DNA from: Bacteroidota bacterium
GTDB lineage: Bacteria > Bacteroidota > Bacteroidia > B-17B0 > Aurantibacillaceae
Assembly (NCBI GenBank): GCA_005787585.1
Contig: SYAL01000051.1
Span: forward strand, 1 to 48,763
Direction: 5' to 3'
DNA length: 48,763 nucleotides
The notes beneath the pieces were generated by a model, which was given only the letters and a program-made list of their open reading frames with translations, had not been told where the DNA came from and made no database searches. A program made the position numbers and the translations under genes. Positions 8,458-18,312 of this stretch are shown piece by piece (the first letter of the stretch is position 1; every line of letters begins with the position of its first letter).

Positions 8458-9462
8458 ATGATAAAATATAAACCTATTCTTTACATTTTAGTAATTGCTG
8501 CCATAAGCTCTTGCGTTCCTGCTAAGTTATTAGAGGAATCTAAGTTAAAGCTAAAAAGTTGTGAAAGCGAGCTATCGTCAATTAAAAAAGCGGCACAAGA
8601 AGTTGAGGCTAAGTTTGCAGAGCTAAATGAGCAAAATGCAAAAGATCAAAAACTTCTATTGATTTTACAAAAAGACACCACAATTATTGGTTCTAGTTTA
8701 AGAAGTTTAAGTTTAAAGTTTGAAAAAGTGAACGCTTTAAATGAAAAATTAATGACTCGTTTAAATAAATTAATTAGTAGCGGAGAAAAAGATAATGCTA
8801 AACTAAGTAATGATTTACAGATTACCCAGGAAGAGTTATTGAAGCGTCAAGATGTTTTGCGAAATTTTGAAACACGTTTAAATTCTCAACAAAAGGAGTT
8901 AGAAACATTAGGCGAGGAATTAAAAAAACGTGAGATTAGAGTAAATGAGCTGGAGGAAATATTAAAAAATAAAGATAAAGCAGTTGCTGATTTAAGAAAA
9001 AAATTAAGTGATGCGTTGTTTAATTTTGAAAATAAAGGACTAACTATTACCCAAAAAAATGGTAAGGTGTATGTAAGTTTAGACGAAAGTTTATTATTTG
9101 CGAGTGGAAAAATTAATGTGGAAATTAAAGGAGTTGAGGCTTTAAAAAATGTAGCAAAAGTTTTAGAACAAAATCCAGAAATTAATGTAGTAGTTGAAGG
9201 TCATACAGATGATGTGCCTATGAAAGGTCTTGGCGAAATTAAAGACAATTGGGATTTGAGTGTGATGAGAGCCACATCAGTTACAAAAATAATGCTAGAT
9301 AATGCAAAAATTGATGCTCAAAGAATTACCTCTGCTGGGCGCGGAGAATTTTCGCCAATAGAAAACTCTAAAACAGCCGAAGCACGAAAGAAAAATAGAA
9401 GAACTGAAATTATTTTAACACCAAGACTAGACGAATTATTTAAAGTACTTGGAACCAATTAA
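8458..9462 (+). CDS. OmpA-family peptidoglycan-binding lipoprotein with coiled coil
   Basis: A 334-residue envelope protein. The signal peptide ends in a lipobox-like AISSC with Cys19 as the probable lipidated residue. Residues about 25-185 are rich in Lys, Glu and Leu in heptads and should form a long coiled coil. Residues about 205-330 are an OmpA C-terminal domain with VVVEGHTDDVPM and AGRGEFSPI, followed by ARKKNRRTEIIL, the usual diaminopimelate-binding core. It would link the outer membrane to peptidoglycan across the periplasm. It stands alone with gaps on both sides. Confidence 0.88.
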   Translation: MIKYKPILYILVIAAISSCVPAKLLEESKLKLKSCESELSSIKKAAQEVEAKFAELNEQNAKDQKLLLILQKDTTIIGSSLRSLSLKFEKVNALNEKLMTRLNKLISSGEKDNAKLSNDLQITQEELLKRQDVLRNFETRLNSQQKELETLGEELKKREIRVNELEEILKNKDKAVADLRKKLSDALFNFENKGLTITQKNGKVYVSLDESLLFASGKINVEIKGVEALKNVAKVLEQNPEINVVVEGHTDDVPMKGLGEIKDNWDLSVMRATSVTKIMLDNAKIDAQRITSAGRGEFSPIENSKTAEARKKNRRTEIILTPRLDELFKVLGTN

Positions 9463-9649
9463 ACTATTTTTAGGGTAAGTTAATTTATTAGCTTGAGTTT
9501 TTAAGCATCTAAATAATATTTATTTTTAAGATAAACATCTTGTAAATATCTATCATATAGGTTTGCCGATAATTTCTTTTAACAATTACATAACATTAGA
9601 TTTACTTAGAGTTTATTTAAGATATTTTTTTTTACATAAAATTTACTTT

Positions 9650-10891
9650 ATGTACAAAATAATAACATTAAATTTAATTTTTGTTTTATTACAACAATTT
9701 TCGATTAACGCTCAAGATAGTTTGTCAATAAAAACTTTAAGCATTAATGGTGAAAAATTACCTTTTGAAGAAAAGAAAAAGCTTTGGTATGAATCCTTTA
9801 CCATAAGAGGTTATGCACAAGCCCGTTATAATCGTTTATTTGAAACCAATAATCAACTTGGTTGTGAGCAATGTGATAAGAGTTGGGGTGGGAATGGAGG
9901 TTTCTTTTTTAGGCGCATTCGTTTCATTTACTTTGGGCAATTAAGTAAACAGGTGTATTTTTATATTCAGCCAGACTTTGCTAGTTCTGCCTCAACAAAT
10001 GGATTACATTTTGCTCAAATTAGAGATGCTTATTTCGATATAGGGTTAGATGCAGAAAATGAGTTTCGGATTAGAATAGGGCAAAGTAAAGTACCGTTTG
10101 GTTTTGAGAACATGCAATCTAGTCAAAATAGGCTACCACTGGATCGAAATGATGCGCTTAACAGTGCAGTATCAAATGAGCGTGATATTGGTGTATTTTT
10201 TTATTGGGCACCTAAAAAAATTAGAGATCGTTTTTTAATGTTGGTAAGAGAGAATTACAAAGGCTCTGGAGATTATGGTGTTTTTGGTTTAGGTGCTTAT
10301 AATGGCCAAACAGCCAATAAACCTGAATTAAATAATGAGTTTCATATAGTGGCTAGGATTTGCTATCCGTTAGAAATTGGTTCTCAAATAATTGAACCTG
10401 CTGTACAAGGCTTTACCGGTAATTATTTAATACCTAAAGATCAGATTACTCCGGGCGTTAAAACAAAGTCCGATTTAAATTATCTAGATCATAGGGCAGC
10501 AGCTAGCCTTGTGCTTTATCCAAAACCTTTTGGATTTACGGCAGAATATAATATCGGAATAGGGCCAGAGTATAATAAAATTACTAATGCTATTGAAGAA
10601 AGACCACTTAAGGGAGGATACATTACATTTAATTACATGGTAAAATTAAAAAAACAAATTCTTTTCCCTTTTATCAGAACTCAATACTATTCGGGTGGAA
10701 AAAAACATGAAAAGGATTCAAGAAGTTATGTTGTGCACGAAAATGAATTTGGCTTTGAATGGCAACCAAGTAAAAATTTTGAATTAGTGGTTATGTACAC
10801 TATGTCTTCAAGAAGATATGAAGATGGAGGATTAAAAAATAACTTACAAGTGGGAAATTTATTGCGTTTGCAAGCGCAAGTTAACTTTTAA
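9650..10891 (+). CDS. Phosphate-selective porin O/P family protein
   Basis: About 413 residues from the ATG at 9650, which starts the signal peptide MYKIITLNLIFVLL ending near INAQ. A longer frame opens at 9563, but its extra 29 residues would bury the signal. The mature protein has the OprO/OprP pattern: FTIRGYAQARYN, FFFRRIRFIYFGQL, QPDFASS, RIGQSKVPFGFENMQSSQNRLPLDR, then many amphipathic strands ending in RLQAQVNF. It is predicted to be an outer-membrane barrel for phosphate or polyphosphate-like anions. The Pit transporter follows 60 bp downstream, supporting the phosphate role. Substrate specificity is inferred, not shown. Confidence 0.85.
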   Translation: MYKIITLNLIFVLLQQFSINAQDSLSIKTLSINGEKLPFEEKKKLWYESFTIRGYAQARYNRLFETNNQLGCEQCDKSWGGNGGFFFRRIRFIYFGQLSKQVYFYIQPDFASSASTNGLHFAQIRDAYFDIGLDAENEFRIRIGQSKVPFGFENMQSSQNRLPLDRNDALNSAVSNERDIGVFFYWAPKKIRDRFLMLVRENYKGSGDYGVFGLGAYNGQTANKPELNNEFHIVARICYPLEIGSQIIEPAVQGFTGNYLIPKDQITPGVKTKSDLNYLDHRAAASLVLYPKPFGFTAEYNIGIGPEYNKITNAIEERPLKGGYITFNYMVKLKKQILFPFIRTQYYSGGKKHEKDSRSYVVHENEFGFEWQPSKNFELVVMYTMSSRRYEDGGLKNNLQVGNLLRLQAQVNF

Positions 10892-10951
10892 CAAATAACA
10901 TTAACGTAACAATCGGTAGGATAAAATAGTGTAATTTTATTAAAAATTTTT

Positions 10952-12355
10952 ATGTTTGGACTAGATACAGCGCTTACCATATTATTAATTATTTGTCTTT
11001 TATGTGCTTGTTTTTTTGAATTCATTAATGGGTTTCATGATACTGCAAATGCAGTTGCAACAGTTATCTACACTAACTCTATGAAGCCAACGTTAGCAGT
11101 TGTTTATAGTGGTTTATTAAACTTTGCAGGTGTTATGTTAGGGGGTATAACTGTCGCTATGGGCATAGTAAATTTATTACCAATGGATGTCTTAGTGGAC
11201 ACAAATCCTTATCATGGAATTGCAATGATTTTGGCTTTATTGCTTAGTGCTATTATTTGGAATTTTGGAACTTGGTATTTTGGTATTCCATCTTCTAGTT
11301 CTCATACAATAATTGGTTCTATTTTGGGTATTGGTTTGGCTTTTTATTTTTTACCAGGAGATTACGGTTTAAATGCTGTAAATTGGGATAAAGCAAAAGA
11401 TACTGGATTAGCCCTATTAATTTCTCCTTTTGCAGGGTTTTCTGTAGCGATTTTGATGATGTTTTTATTAAAGAGAGTAATAAAAAATGAAGTGATTTAT
11501 AAAGAGCCAATACCAGGTAAATTGCCCCCTATTTGGATTAGATTATTGTTATGGATAACTTGTGGCTTAGTAAGTTTTTTTCATGGTCAAAATGATGGAC
11601 AAAAGGGGGTTGGATTATTAATGATGATTTTAATAGCAGTGTTACCAGGCCAATTTTCTTTAGATAATTCAATAAATCTGAAATCTGAGGATACGCATAT
11701 AAATTCAATCAAGTCAATCATTTTAAAGAGCGATACTTTTAGTTTTGGGATAGAAGAGAAAAAACAATACCATCAAATTAAAATCCATTCAGCGCATTTT
11801 AATCAAAATATAGGGAATGCAATTTTTTCATCAGATATTGCTGTAAAAAATCGCTCTGAATTAAGAAAAGATGTTGTAAAAATTACTAAGGGGGCCGAGA
11901 AACTATTAAAAAGTCAAAATTTTGCAATCAGTCCTAAAGATAAAAAAACATTAATTACAGAAATCAAAGAAAGTAAAAAACTTGTTGAATTTGCCCCATC
12001 TTGGGTTATCATTTTGATTTCGGTATGTTTAGGTTTAGGCACCATGGTAGGATGGAAGAGAATAGTAAAAACAATTGGTGAAAAAATAGGTAAACAACAC
12101 ATGAGTTATGCTCAAGGCGCTAGTGCTGAATTAGTCGCTTCAATAGGAATTGGTATGGCCTCTGCTTATGGGGTTCCGGTTTCAACTACTCATATGCTTT
12201 CTTCGGGTATTGCCGGATCAATGGTTGCAAAAAAAGGTCTAAAGAATCTACAAAAAGGAACCATCAAAACAATAGCGCTAACATGGATTTTAACACTTCC
12301 TGTTACTATTATTCTTTCTGGAAGTTTATTTCTGTTATTTAGAGCCATTCTTTAA
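10952..12355 (+). CDS. Inorganic phosphate transporter, PiT family
   Basis: A 467-residue inner-membrane carrier for phosphate driven by H+ or Na+. The duplicated PiT signatures are visible: FINGFHDTANAVATVIYT near the N-terminus and GASAELVASIGIGMASAYGVPVSTTH in the second half, plus FFHGQNDGQKGVGLLMM in the middle. About ten hydrophobic segments flank a ~110-residue hydrophilic central loop (about 235-345), as in other PiT proteins of this phylum. It lies 60 bp after the OprO/P porin and is probably co-transcribed with it. The weak terminator after it would end the unit. Pst-type genes and a phosphate regulator are absent from the window. Confidence 0.92.
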   Translation: MFGLDTALTILLIICLLCACFFEFINGFHDTANAVATVIYTNSMKPTLAVVYSGLLNFAGVMLGGITVAMGIVNLLPMDVLVDTNPYHGIAMILALLLSAIIWNFGTWYFGIPSSSSHTIIGSILGIGLAFYFLPGDYGLNAVNWDKAKDTGLALLISPFAGFSVAILMMFLLKRVIKNEVIYKEPIPGKLPPIWIRLLLWITCGLVSFFHGQNDGQKGVGLLMMILIAVLPGQFSLDNSINLKSEDTHINSIKSIILKSDTFSFGIEEKKQYHQIKIHSAHFNQNIGNAIFSSDIAVKNRSELRKDVVKITKGAEKLLKSQNFAISPKDKKTLITEIKESKKLVEFAPSWVIILISVCLGLGTMVGWKRIVKTIGEKIGKQHMSYAQGASAELVASIGIGMASAYGVPVSTTHMLSSGIAGSMVAKKGLKNLQKGTIKTIALTWILTLPVTIILSGSLFLLFRAIL

Positions 12356-12357
12356 TT

Positions 12358-12382
12358 AGTTCAATCAATTGAATTTTTTTTT
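12358..12382 (+). terminator. Probable intrinsic terminator after the phosphate transporter
   Basis: The arms AGTTCAA/TTGAATT, one G-T pair included, with loop TCAA form a seven-pair hairpin running into a tract of T. It overlaps the last codon region of the transporter gene. The hairpin is AT-rich, so it is moderate to weak. Confidence 0.45.
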
Positions 12383-12526
12383 CTATTAATTTTATAAATA
12401 GGATTAATATTTTATTTAAAAAAACTATCCATATTAACCTTTAAAATAAATTAGACTTTTTTACTTAATTTCACTAATGTAAAAATTGATTAATAGATTT
12501 ATTTCTTTTAATTACAAAAAATATCG

Positions 12527-14218
12527 ATGAAACGTCAAATTATTAAATCAGACTTCAGTATTACTTCGTGGGAATTACTATCCCCATATTTTGAAGAATT
12601 AAAACAGCGAGAAATTAACTCGCAAAACGAGCTCGAAAAATGGGTACTAGATTATAATGAAATTGGAGCGGTTGTAAGTGAAAATATGGCTTGGCGTTAT
12701 ATTAATATGACTTGTGACACAACAAATACAGAACTAAGAAATAAATTTAACGATTTTGTTCAAAATATAGAACCTAATATCACGCCTGTTGCAAACGATT
12801 TAAATAAAAAAATAATCAATTCTCCTTTTATACATCAATTAACAAAAATAGGCTACGGCATTTATTTAAGAGGGATTAAGAACAGTATTGATTTATTTCG
12901 CGAAGAGAATATCCCCTTAAATACTAAACTTCAAGAGCTTGAACAGCAATTTGGAGAAATAAACGGTGCTCAAAGTATTGAATACAAAGGAGAAAAAATG
13001 ACATTACAAAAGGCGGCTATCTTTTTAAAAGATTTAAATAGGAAAGTTCGCGAAGAAGTATATCATTTAGTTCAAAACAGACGCTCTAAAGACGAAGATG
13101 CATTAAATAATTTATTTTCTCAATTAATTCAGCTTCGCCATCAAGTTTCAGTAAATGCAGGTTTTAAAAATTACCGTGATTATAAACATCAACTTCTTGC
13201 GCGTTTTGATTACTCAGTAGAAGATTGTTTAAATTTTCATGAGGCAGTAAAGCTTCATGTGGTTCCATTAATTAATGAAAATGACAGAAAGCGCAAAAAA
13301 AAATTAAATTTAGAAGATTATCGTCCTTGGGATACATCAGTTGATGAAGATGGGTTAAGCCCTTTAAAACCTTTTGATGGAGCTCAAGAATTAATTGATA
13401 AAACTATAAAATGTTTTAATAAAATAGATCCTTTTTTTGGAGAATGTATTGATACTATGCAAAAGTTAAATCGGCTTGATTTAGAAAGCAGATTAGGAAA
13501 AGCGCCAGGTGGCTATCAATACCCATTGTATGAAACAGATGTTCCTTTTATTTTTATGAATGCTGTTGGATTGCACCGAGATTTAGTGACTATGGTTCAT
13601 GAGGGGGGACACGCAATTCATTCTTTTTTAAATTTTAATTTAGAATTAGTAGATTTTAAATCGCCACCAAGTGAAGTTGCAGAATTAGCCAGTATGAGTA
13701 TGGAATTAATAAGCATGGAACACTGGGATGTGTTTTTTAACTCTGAAGAAGAATTAAAACGTGCTAAACGACAGCAATTAGAAAGTGTAATGGATACTTT
13801 ACCATGGATTGCTGCTATTGATAAATTTCAACATTGGATTTATCTTAACCCAAATCATTCTTTAAAAGATCGTTACGAGTCATGGCAAAATATTATGAAT
13901 GATTTTGGTAGCCAGATAATTAATTATGATGGATTAGAAAATAATTTAAAACGACGATGGCAAGTTCAATTACATTTATATGAAGTCCCTTTTTATTATA
14001 TTGAATATGGGTTTGCACAACTCGGTGCCATAGCTGTTTGGAGAAACTATAAAACAAATTCAAAAATTACCGTTGAAAAATATAAGGCAGCGTTAGCATT
14101 AGGATACACTAAATCGATACCTCAAATTTATGAAACGGCAGGAATTAAATTTGATTTTAGCCCAGATTATATAGAGGAATTAATGGCTTTTGTAAAACAA
14201 GAGTACGAAAATATTTAA
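12527..14218 (+). CDS. pepF: M3 family oligoendopeptidase F
   Basis: A 563-residue cytosolic zinc peptidase of the thimet/oligoendopeptidase family, expected to trim oligopeptides. The zinc motif HEGGH is at 358-362, and a third ligand Glu lies in PPSEVAELASMSME about 25 residues later. FMNAVGLHRDL precedes the site as in other PepF proteins, and the C-terminal half is helical. No signal peptide is present. Its TAA shares bases with the TAA of ftsE on the opposite strand, leaving no room for a terminator between them. The length is typical of Bacteroidota M3 oligoendopeptidases. Confidence 0.93.
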   Translation: MKRQIIKSDFSITSWELLSPYFEELKQREINSQNELEKWVLDYNEIGAVVSENMAWRYINMTCDTTNTELRNKFNDFVQNIEPNITPVANDLNKKIINSPFIHQLTKIGYGIYLRGIKNSIDLFREENIPLNTKLQELEQQFGEINGAQSIEYKGEKMTLQKAAIFLKDLNRKVREEVYHLVQNRRSKDEDALNNLFSQLIQLRHQVSVNAGFKNYRDYKHQLLARFDYSVEDCLNFHEAVKLHVVPLINENDRKRKKKLNLEDYRPWDTSVDEDGLSPLKPFDGAQELIDKTIKCFNKIDPFFGECIDTMQKLNRLDLESRLGKAPGGYQYPLYETDVPFIFMNAVGLHRDLVTMVHEGGHAIHSFLNFNLELVDFKSPPSEVAELASMSMELISMEHWDVFFNSEEELKRAKRQQLESVMDTLPWIAAIDKFQHWIYLNPNHSLKDRYESWQNIMNDFGSQIINYDGLENNLKRRWQVQLHLYEVPFYYIEYGFAQLGAIAVWRNYKTNSKITVEKYKAALALGYTKSIPQIYETAGIKFDFSPDYIEELMAFVKQEYENI

Positions 14219-14883
14219 TTTTTTTCAATAACCTTTCCATTTTCGAAAAGCAAGGTGCGTGCTTTAAATTTATTATACACTAGCATGTCGTGAGTAGCAA
14301 ATAATACTGCGCAGCCATTTTGACTTAACTCTTTTAAAATCATTAAAATTTCTTCGGATGAATCTGGATCTAAATTACCGGTTGGCTCATCGGCTAAAAT
14401 TAATTCAGGGTTATTTACCAATGCTCTAGCAATACTTACCCTTTGCTGTTCACCACCGGAAAGCTCGTGAGGCATTTTATTTTCTTTACCTTCTAAATTA
14501 ACTTGTTTTGCTACTGTATAAATTCTTTCTTTAATTTTCGGCTCTTCTTTCCAACCTGTAGCTTTCATTACAAAGCGTAAATTTTCAAAAATTGACCTAT
14601 CTCCTAATAATTGAAAATCTTGAAATACTATTCCTAATTTTCGTCTTAAAAAAGGAATATCTTTTTGTTTTAAATTCGTTAAATCGAAATTAAATACTTT
14701 TGCTTCTCCAACATTTACTGATAAATCACCATAAATAGTTTTGAGAAAACTACTTTTTCCACTCCCTGTTTTTCCTAATAAATAGACAAACTCACCTTTA
14801 TTTATATTTATGGTTAAATTATCAACAACAGTTCTTTCGTCCTGAAAAATAGCTACTTTATTAAATTTAATTATTTCACTCAT
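14215..14883 (-). CDS. ftsE: FtsE-type ABC transporter ATPase
   Basis: A 222-residue ATPase. Walker A GKTGSGKS is at 37-44, the signature LSGGEQQRVSIARAL and Walker B LILADEPTGNLDP follow, and the H-loop is FATHD. Size and sequence (VFQDFQLLGDRSIFENL) fit the FtsE/LolD group, and FtsE is the usual call in this phylum. FtsE works with the membrane protein FtsX to control peptidoglycan hydrolases at the septum. No ftsX or lolC-like gene is adjacent, so the partner must be encoded elsewhere and the LolD alternative cannot be fully excluded. Confidence 0.82.
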   Translation of the reverse strand: MSEIIKFNKVAIFQDERTVVDNLTININKGEFVYLLGKTGSGKSSFLKTIYGDLSVNVGEAKVFNFDLTNLKQKDIPFLRRKLGIVFQDFQLLGDRSIFENLRFVMKATGWKEEPKIKERIYTVAKQVNLEGKENKMPHELSGGEQQRVSIARALVNNPELILADEPTGNLDPDSSEEILMILKELSQNGCAVLFATHDMLVYNKFKARTLLFENGKVIEKN

Positions 14884-15042
14884 AGAAACAAAAATCTAAG
14901 TTAAATACTTTGAAACCTTATATGGCGATTACATTTTTCCAATATCAACATTGGCGCGTTAATAACTGAATTGCTTAAGTATTGAAGAAAAGAAGAAAGA
15001 AAACTACATTTATTGAAATAAAATTTTTCTCAAACTTAATTA

Positions 15043-18000
15043 ATGAATTTTAATATAAAAATAAGCTTTTTAGTTTTTTTGATTTTTCTTAATTTATTTA
15101 TTAAAGCGCAACAAACCCAAGCTTATTCAGATAAAGATGTACTTTATAATTCAGGTTTAGATCTTTTTGATAAAAAATTATATGGTTCGGCGCAAAAGAA
15201 ATTTATTGAATTTGCCAATGAAAATCCTAACTCTATTTTGAAAAGTAATGCTATTTTTTATTCTGCGGCATGTGGAATAGAGCTATTTAACAAAGATAGT
15301 GAATGGATGATGAAGCAATTTATTGAAAAAAATATTTCAAGCTTAAAAATTAATTTAGCTTATTTTTATTTAGCAAAATCAAACTTTAGAAAAAAGAAAT
15401 ATAAAGAAACACTTGAGTTTTTTGGTAAAGTTGATATTTACAAATTAGACAAAGATCAGTTAGCTGAACTTTACTTTAAGCGAGGTTATTCTTATTTACA
15501 AATAAAAGATGATGTCAAAGCAAAATCTGAATTTTATGAAATTAAAGATATCGACAATAAATATACATTTCCGGCAAATTATTACTACTCTCATCTGGCA
15601 TACAAAGAAAAAAATTATGAAATTGCTTTACAGGGATTTAATCGTTTGGTAGGTAATGAAACATTTGGTAGCGTGGTCCCTTATTACATTACTCAGATTT
15701 ATTTTATAGAAAATAAATTTGAAGCTGTTGTAAAAGAAGCACCTAAATTATTAGCTGATAGTACCAATATTCAAAAAGAGACTGAAATCAATCGTATGAT
15801 TGGTGAAAGTTATTTTAATTTAAAAGATTATGTTAATGCATTAATATATTTTAAAAAAAATGATTTAAAGGCAGGCATAAGTTTAAAAGGAAATTATGCC
15901 TTGGGTTATTGTTATTATAAGACTAAAGATTTTATGAGGGCGATACCATACTTTGAAAAAATAACTAATGCAAAAGATTCTTTAGCGCAAAATGCTGCCT
16001 ATCATTTAGCAGACTGTTATATAAATATAAATGATCGATTAAAAGCAAAAAATGCATTTTATAATGCATATCAAATTGATTTTAATAAAACAATTACTGA
16101 AGATGCATTATTTTCGTATGCAAAATTGAGTTATGAACTAGACTTTAATCCATATGCCGAAGCCGAAAAAAGTTTTACTAAATATTTAAAAGAATATCCA
16201 GAATCAGCAAGAAAAGAGGAGTGCTATAGTTTTTTAACTAACGTTTATTCTTCTACCAAAAATTTCGATTTAGCCATAAAAAGTATTGAAAAAACAGGTA
16301 AAGTAGATCCAATTTTAAAAATAACGTATCAAAAATTAATTTATTTTAAAGCGGTTGCTCTATTTAATAATAATGATTTAGAGAATGCTGAAAAAGAATT
16401 TAAAAAATCATTGGCTCAAAATTCTGATTTAAAACTAAATAGCCTAAGTCAATATTGGTTAGGAGAAATTTCATACATTAGAAGAGATTATTCAACTGCC
16501 ATAGAATTTTGGAAAAAGTTTCAATTGATGGAAGGTGTTATTCAATTACCTGAATTTAATTTAAGTAACTATTCATTAGGTTACGCTTATTTTCAAAGAA
16601 AAGGAAAAGATGATTATACAAATTCAAATATATCTTTTAGAAAATTTTTACTTTATAAACATAAAAATAAAAAAGGAGATGAGAATATAGATTCTGATTT
16701 TCACTATATAATCAAAGATTTTAATTCTTATAGTGAATATTTTAAAGCAGCATTTGATTACAAAAGTATAGATGCTATTATTCGTGCTGCAGATTGCTAT
16801 TTTATGAATAGAGATTTTATACAAGCCGCAGAATTTTATAAAATTGCAATTAAATATAAAAAATTAGATAATGATTACGCCCATTATCAAAAGGCCTTAT
16901 GCGATGGATTAAATAAAAATTATCAAGAAAAAATAATAGAATTAAAAACTATAGAGTCTGAATTTACGTCATCAAATTATTTGGCATCGGCTTTAAATCA
17001 GATTGCAGATACTTATTATAGAAATTTAAAAGATGAGGATAATGCAATTTTATATTATAATAAAATAATAAAAAGTTATACCAACTCTTCATTTTTAAAT
17101 AATTGTTATGCCCAATTAGGTAATATTTATTATGGACGAAAAGAAGATGATATAGCATTTGAATATTATGATAAATTTATTAAGCTGGATGGAAAAAGTG
17201 ATGAGGCAAAAGATGTATTAGAAGCTATAAGAAAAATATTTGAATCAAAAGGCGAATTAGAAGATATGGAAAGTTACTTCAACTCAGTTGGCAGTCCGTT
17301 ATCTGAAAATCAAATAGAAAAAGCAACTTATATATCTGCATACGATGCCTATTACACACAAAAAAATTGCGACCTAGCAATGTATAAGTGGGAAACTTAT
17401 ATAAAAAAATTCCCTAATGGAAAATATATTTCAGAAGCCAGATATAGTTATGCAGAATGCTTATATAGTCAAAGTCAATTTGATAAAGCAATTACTAATT
17501 ATGAATATATTATTTCAAAACCACGAAGTATTTATTCTGAGGTAGCTTTATCTAAAGTTTCTTATTTATACTACAAAGATAAAAAATATGATAAAGCATT
17601 GCCTATGTTTATTAAATTACAGGAAGTGGCAGAAACTCCATCAAATATAAGCGCAGGGAAACTTGGTGCCATGAGATGTTCTTTTAATTTAAATCAATTT
17701 GAAGTCGCACTTAACGAGTGCAATAAAGTATTGGCAACTGAGAAATTAACTCCTCAACAAATCGACGAAGCAAAATATATAAAAGCAAAATCACTATTCG
17801 AAACTACGAGATTCGATGATGCAATCATAGAATTTAAGAATATCACTAAAACTTCGAAAAGTATTATTGGGGCTGAGGCATATTATTATTTAGGTAAAAT
17901 TTATTTTATCAAAGAGGATTATAATGAAGTAGAAATAATACTTACTAAATTAATAAGCTATCAATATAGTAACGACGACTGGAATACAAAAGCAATGGCG

Positions 18001-18306
18001 TTATTCGCAGATACTTATTTAGCAAAAAACGATGAGGTAGATGCCGAAGTTATTTTACAAACAATAATAGAGAGTAAATCAAAACAAGAATATATAGACG
18101 AAGCCAAAAAGAAACTAGCTGCTTTGAAAGAGCGTCAAGCTGAACGAGAAATTATAAATAAAGCAGTTCCCGCTTCAGAAAACACTCAAATGAAATTAGA
18201 GTTTAGCCAAACCAAAAGAGATAGCGATATATTTAATGATTTAGATATGGAGGCAGAAGAATTAAATGAGCCAGAATTAACAGCGCCTATTCAAAAACCA
18301 AAATAA
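15043..18306 (+). CDS. Large exported tetratricopeptide-repeat protein
   Basis: A 1087-residue protein with a signal peptide (MNFNIKISFLVFLIFLNL, ending near IKAQ) followed almost entirely by TPR-like helical repeats, for example ELYFKRGYSYLQIKDDVKA, NYALGYCYYKTKDFMRAIPY and AEAYYYLGKIYFIKEDY. The final ~60 residues are acidic and lack repeats. No lipobox Cys is seen, so it is likely periplasmic or surface-associated rather than a lipoprotein like SprE/PorW. It precedes the outer-membrane barrel gene by only 6 bp, implying a two-gene unit in which the TPR protein scaffolds or serves the barrel. The exact function is unknown. Confidence 0.8.
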   Translation: MNFNIKISFLVFLIFLNLFIKAQQTQAYSDKDVLYNSGLDLFDKKLYGSAQKKFIEFANENPNSILKSNAIFYSAACGIELFNKDSEWMMKQFIEKNISSLKINLAYFYLAKSNFRKKKYKETLEFFGKVDIYKLDKDQLAELYFKRGYSYLQIKDDVKAKSEFYEIKDIDNKYTFPANYYYSHLAYKEKNYEIALQGFNRLVGNETFGSVVPYYITQIYFIENKFEAVVKEAPKLLADSTNIQKETEINRMIGESYFNLKDYVNALIYFKKNDLKAGISLKGNYALGYCYYKTKDFMRAIPYFEKITNAKDSLAQNAAYHLADCYININDRLKAKNAFYNAYQIDFNKTITEDALFSYAKLSYELDFNPYAEAEKSFTKYLKEYPESARKEECYSFLTNVYSSTKNFDLAIKSIEKTGKVDPILKITYQKLIYFKAVALFNNNDLENAEKEFKKSLAQNSDLKLNSLSQYWLGEISYIRRDYSTAIEFWKKFQLMEGVIQLPEFNLSNYSLGYAYFQRKGKDDYTNSNISFRKFLLYKHKNKKGDENIDSDFHYIIKDFNSYSEYFKAAFDYKSIDAIIRAADCYFMNRDFIQAAEFYKIAIKYKKLDNDYAHYQKALCDGLNKNYQEKIIELKTIESEFTSSNYLASALNQIADTYYRNLKDEDNAILYYNKIIKSYTNSSFLNNCYAQLGNIYYGRKEDDIAFEYYDKFIKLDGKSDEAKDVLEAIRKIFESKGELEDMESYFNSVGSPLSENQIEKATYISAYDAYYTQKNCDLAMYKWETYIKKFPNGKYISEARYSYAECLYSQSQFDKAITNYEYIISKPRSIYSEVALSKVSYLYYKDKKYDKALPMFIKLQEVAETPSNISAGKLGAMRCSFNLNQFEVALNECNKVLATEKLTPQQIDEAKYIKAKSLFETTRFDDAIIEFKNITKTSKSIIGAEAYYYLGKIYFIKEDYNEVEIILTKLISYQYSNDDWNTKAMALFADTYLAKNDEVDAEVILQTIIESKSKQEYIDEAKKKLAALKERQAEREIINKAVPASENTQMKLEFSQTKRDSDIFNDLDMEAEELNEPELTAPIQKPK

Positions 18307-18312
18307 TATTAA

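Noticed and set aside
9540-9565. TTG plus TAGGTTTG as a promoter for the porin gene
   Set aside because: The -7 box is a match but the spacer is only 15 nt and the box is 84 nt from the ATG, so support is too weak.
15043-18306. TPR protein as SprE/PorW of the type IX secretion system
   Set aside because: SprE/PorW proteins are lipoproteins of smaller size; no lipobox cysteine is present here and the partner barrel differs.
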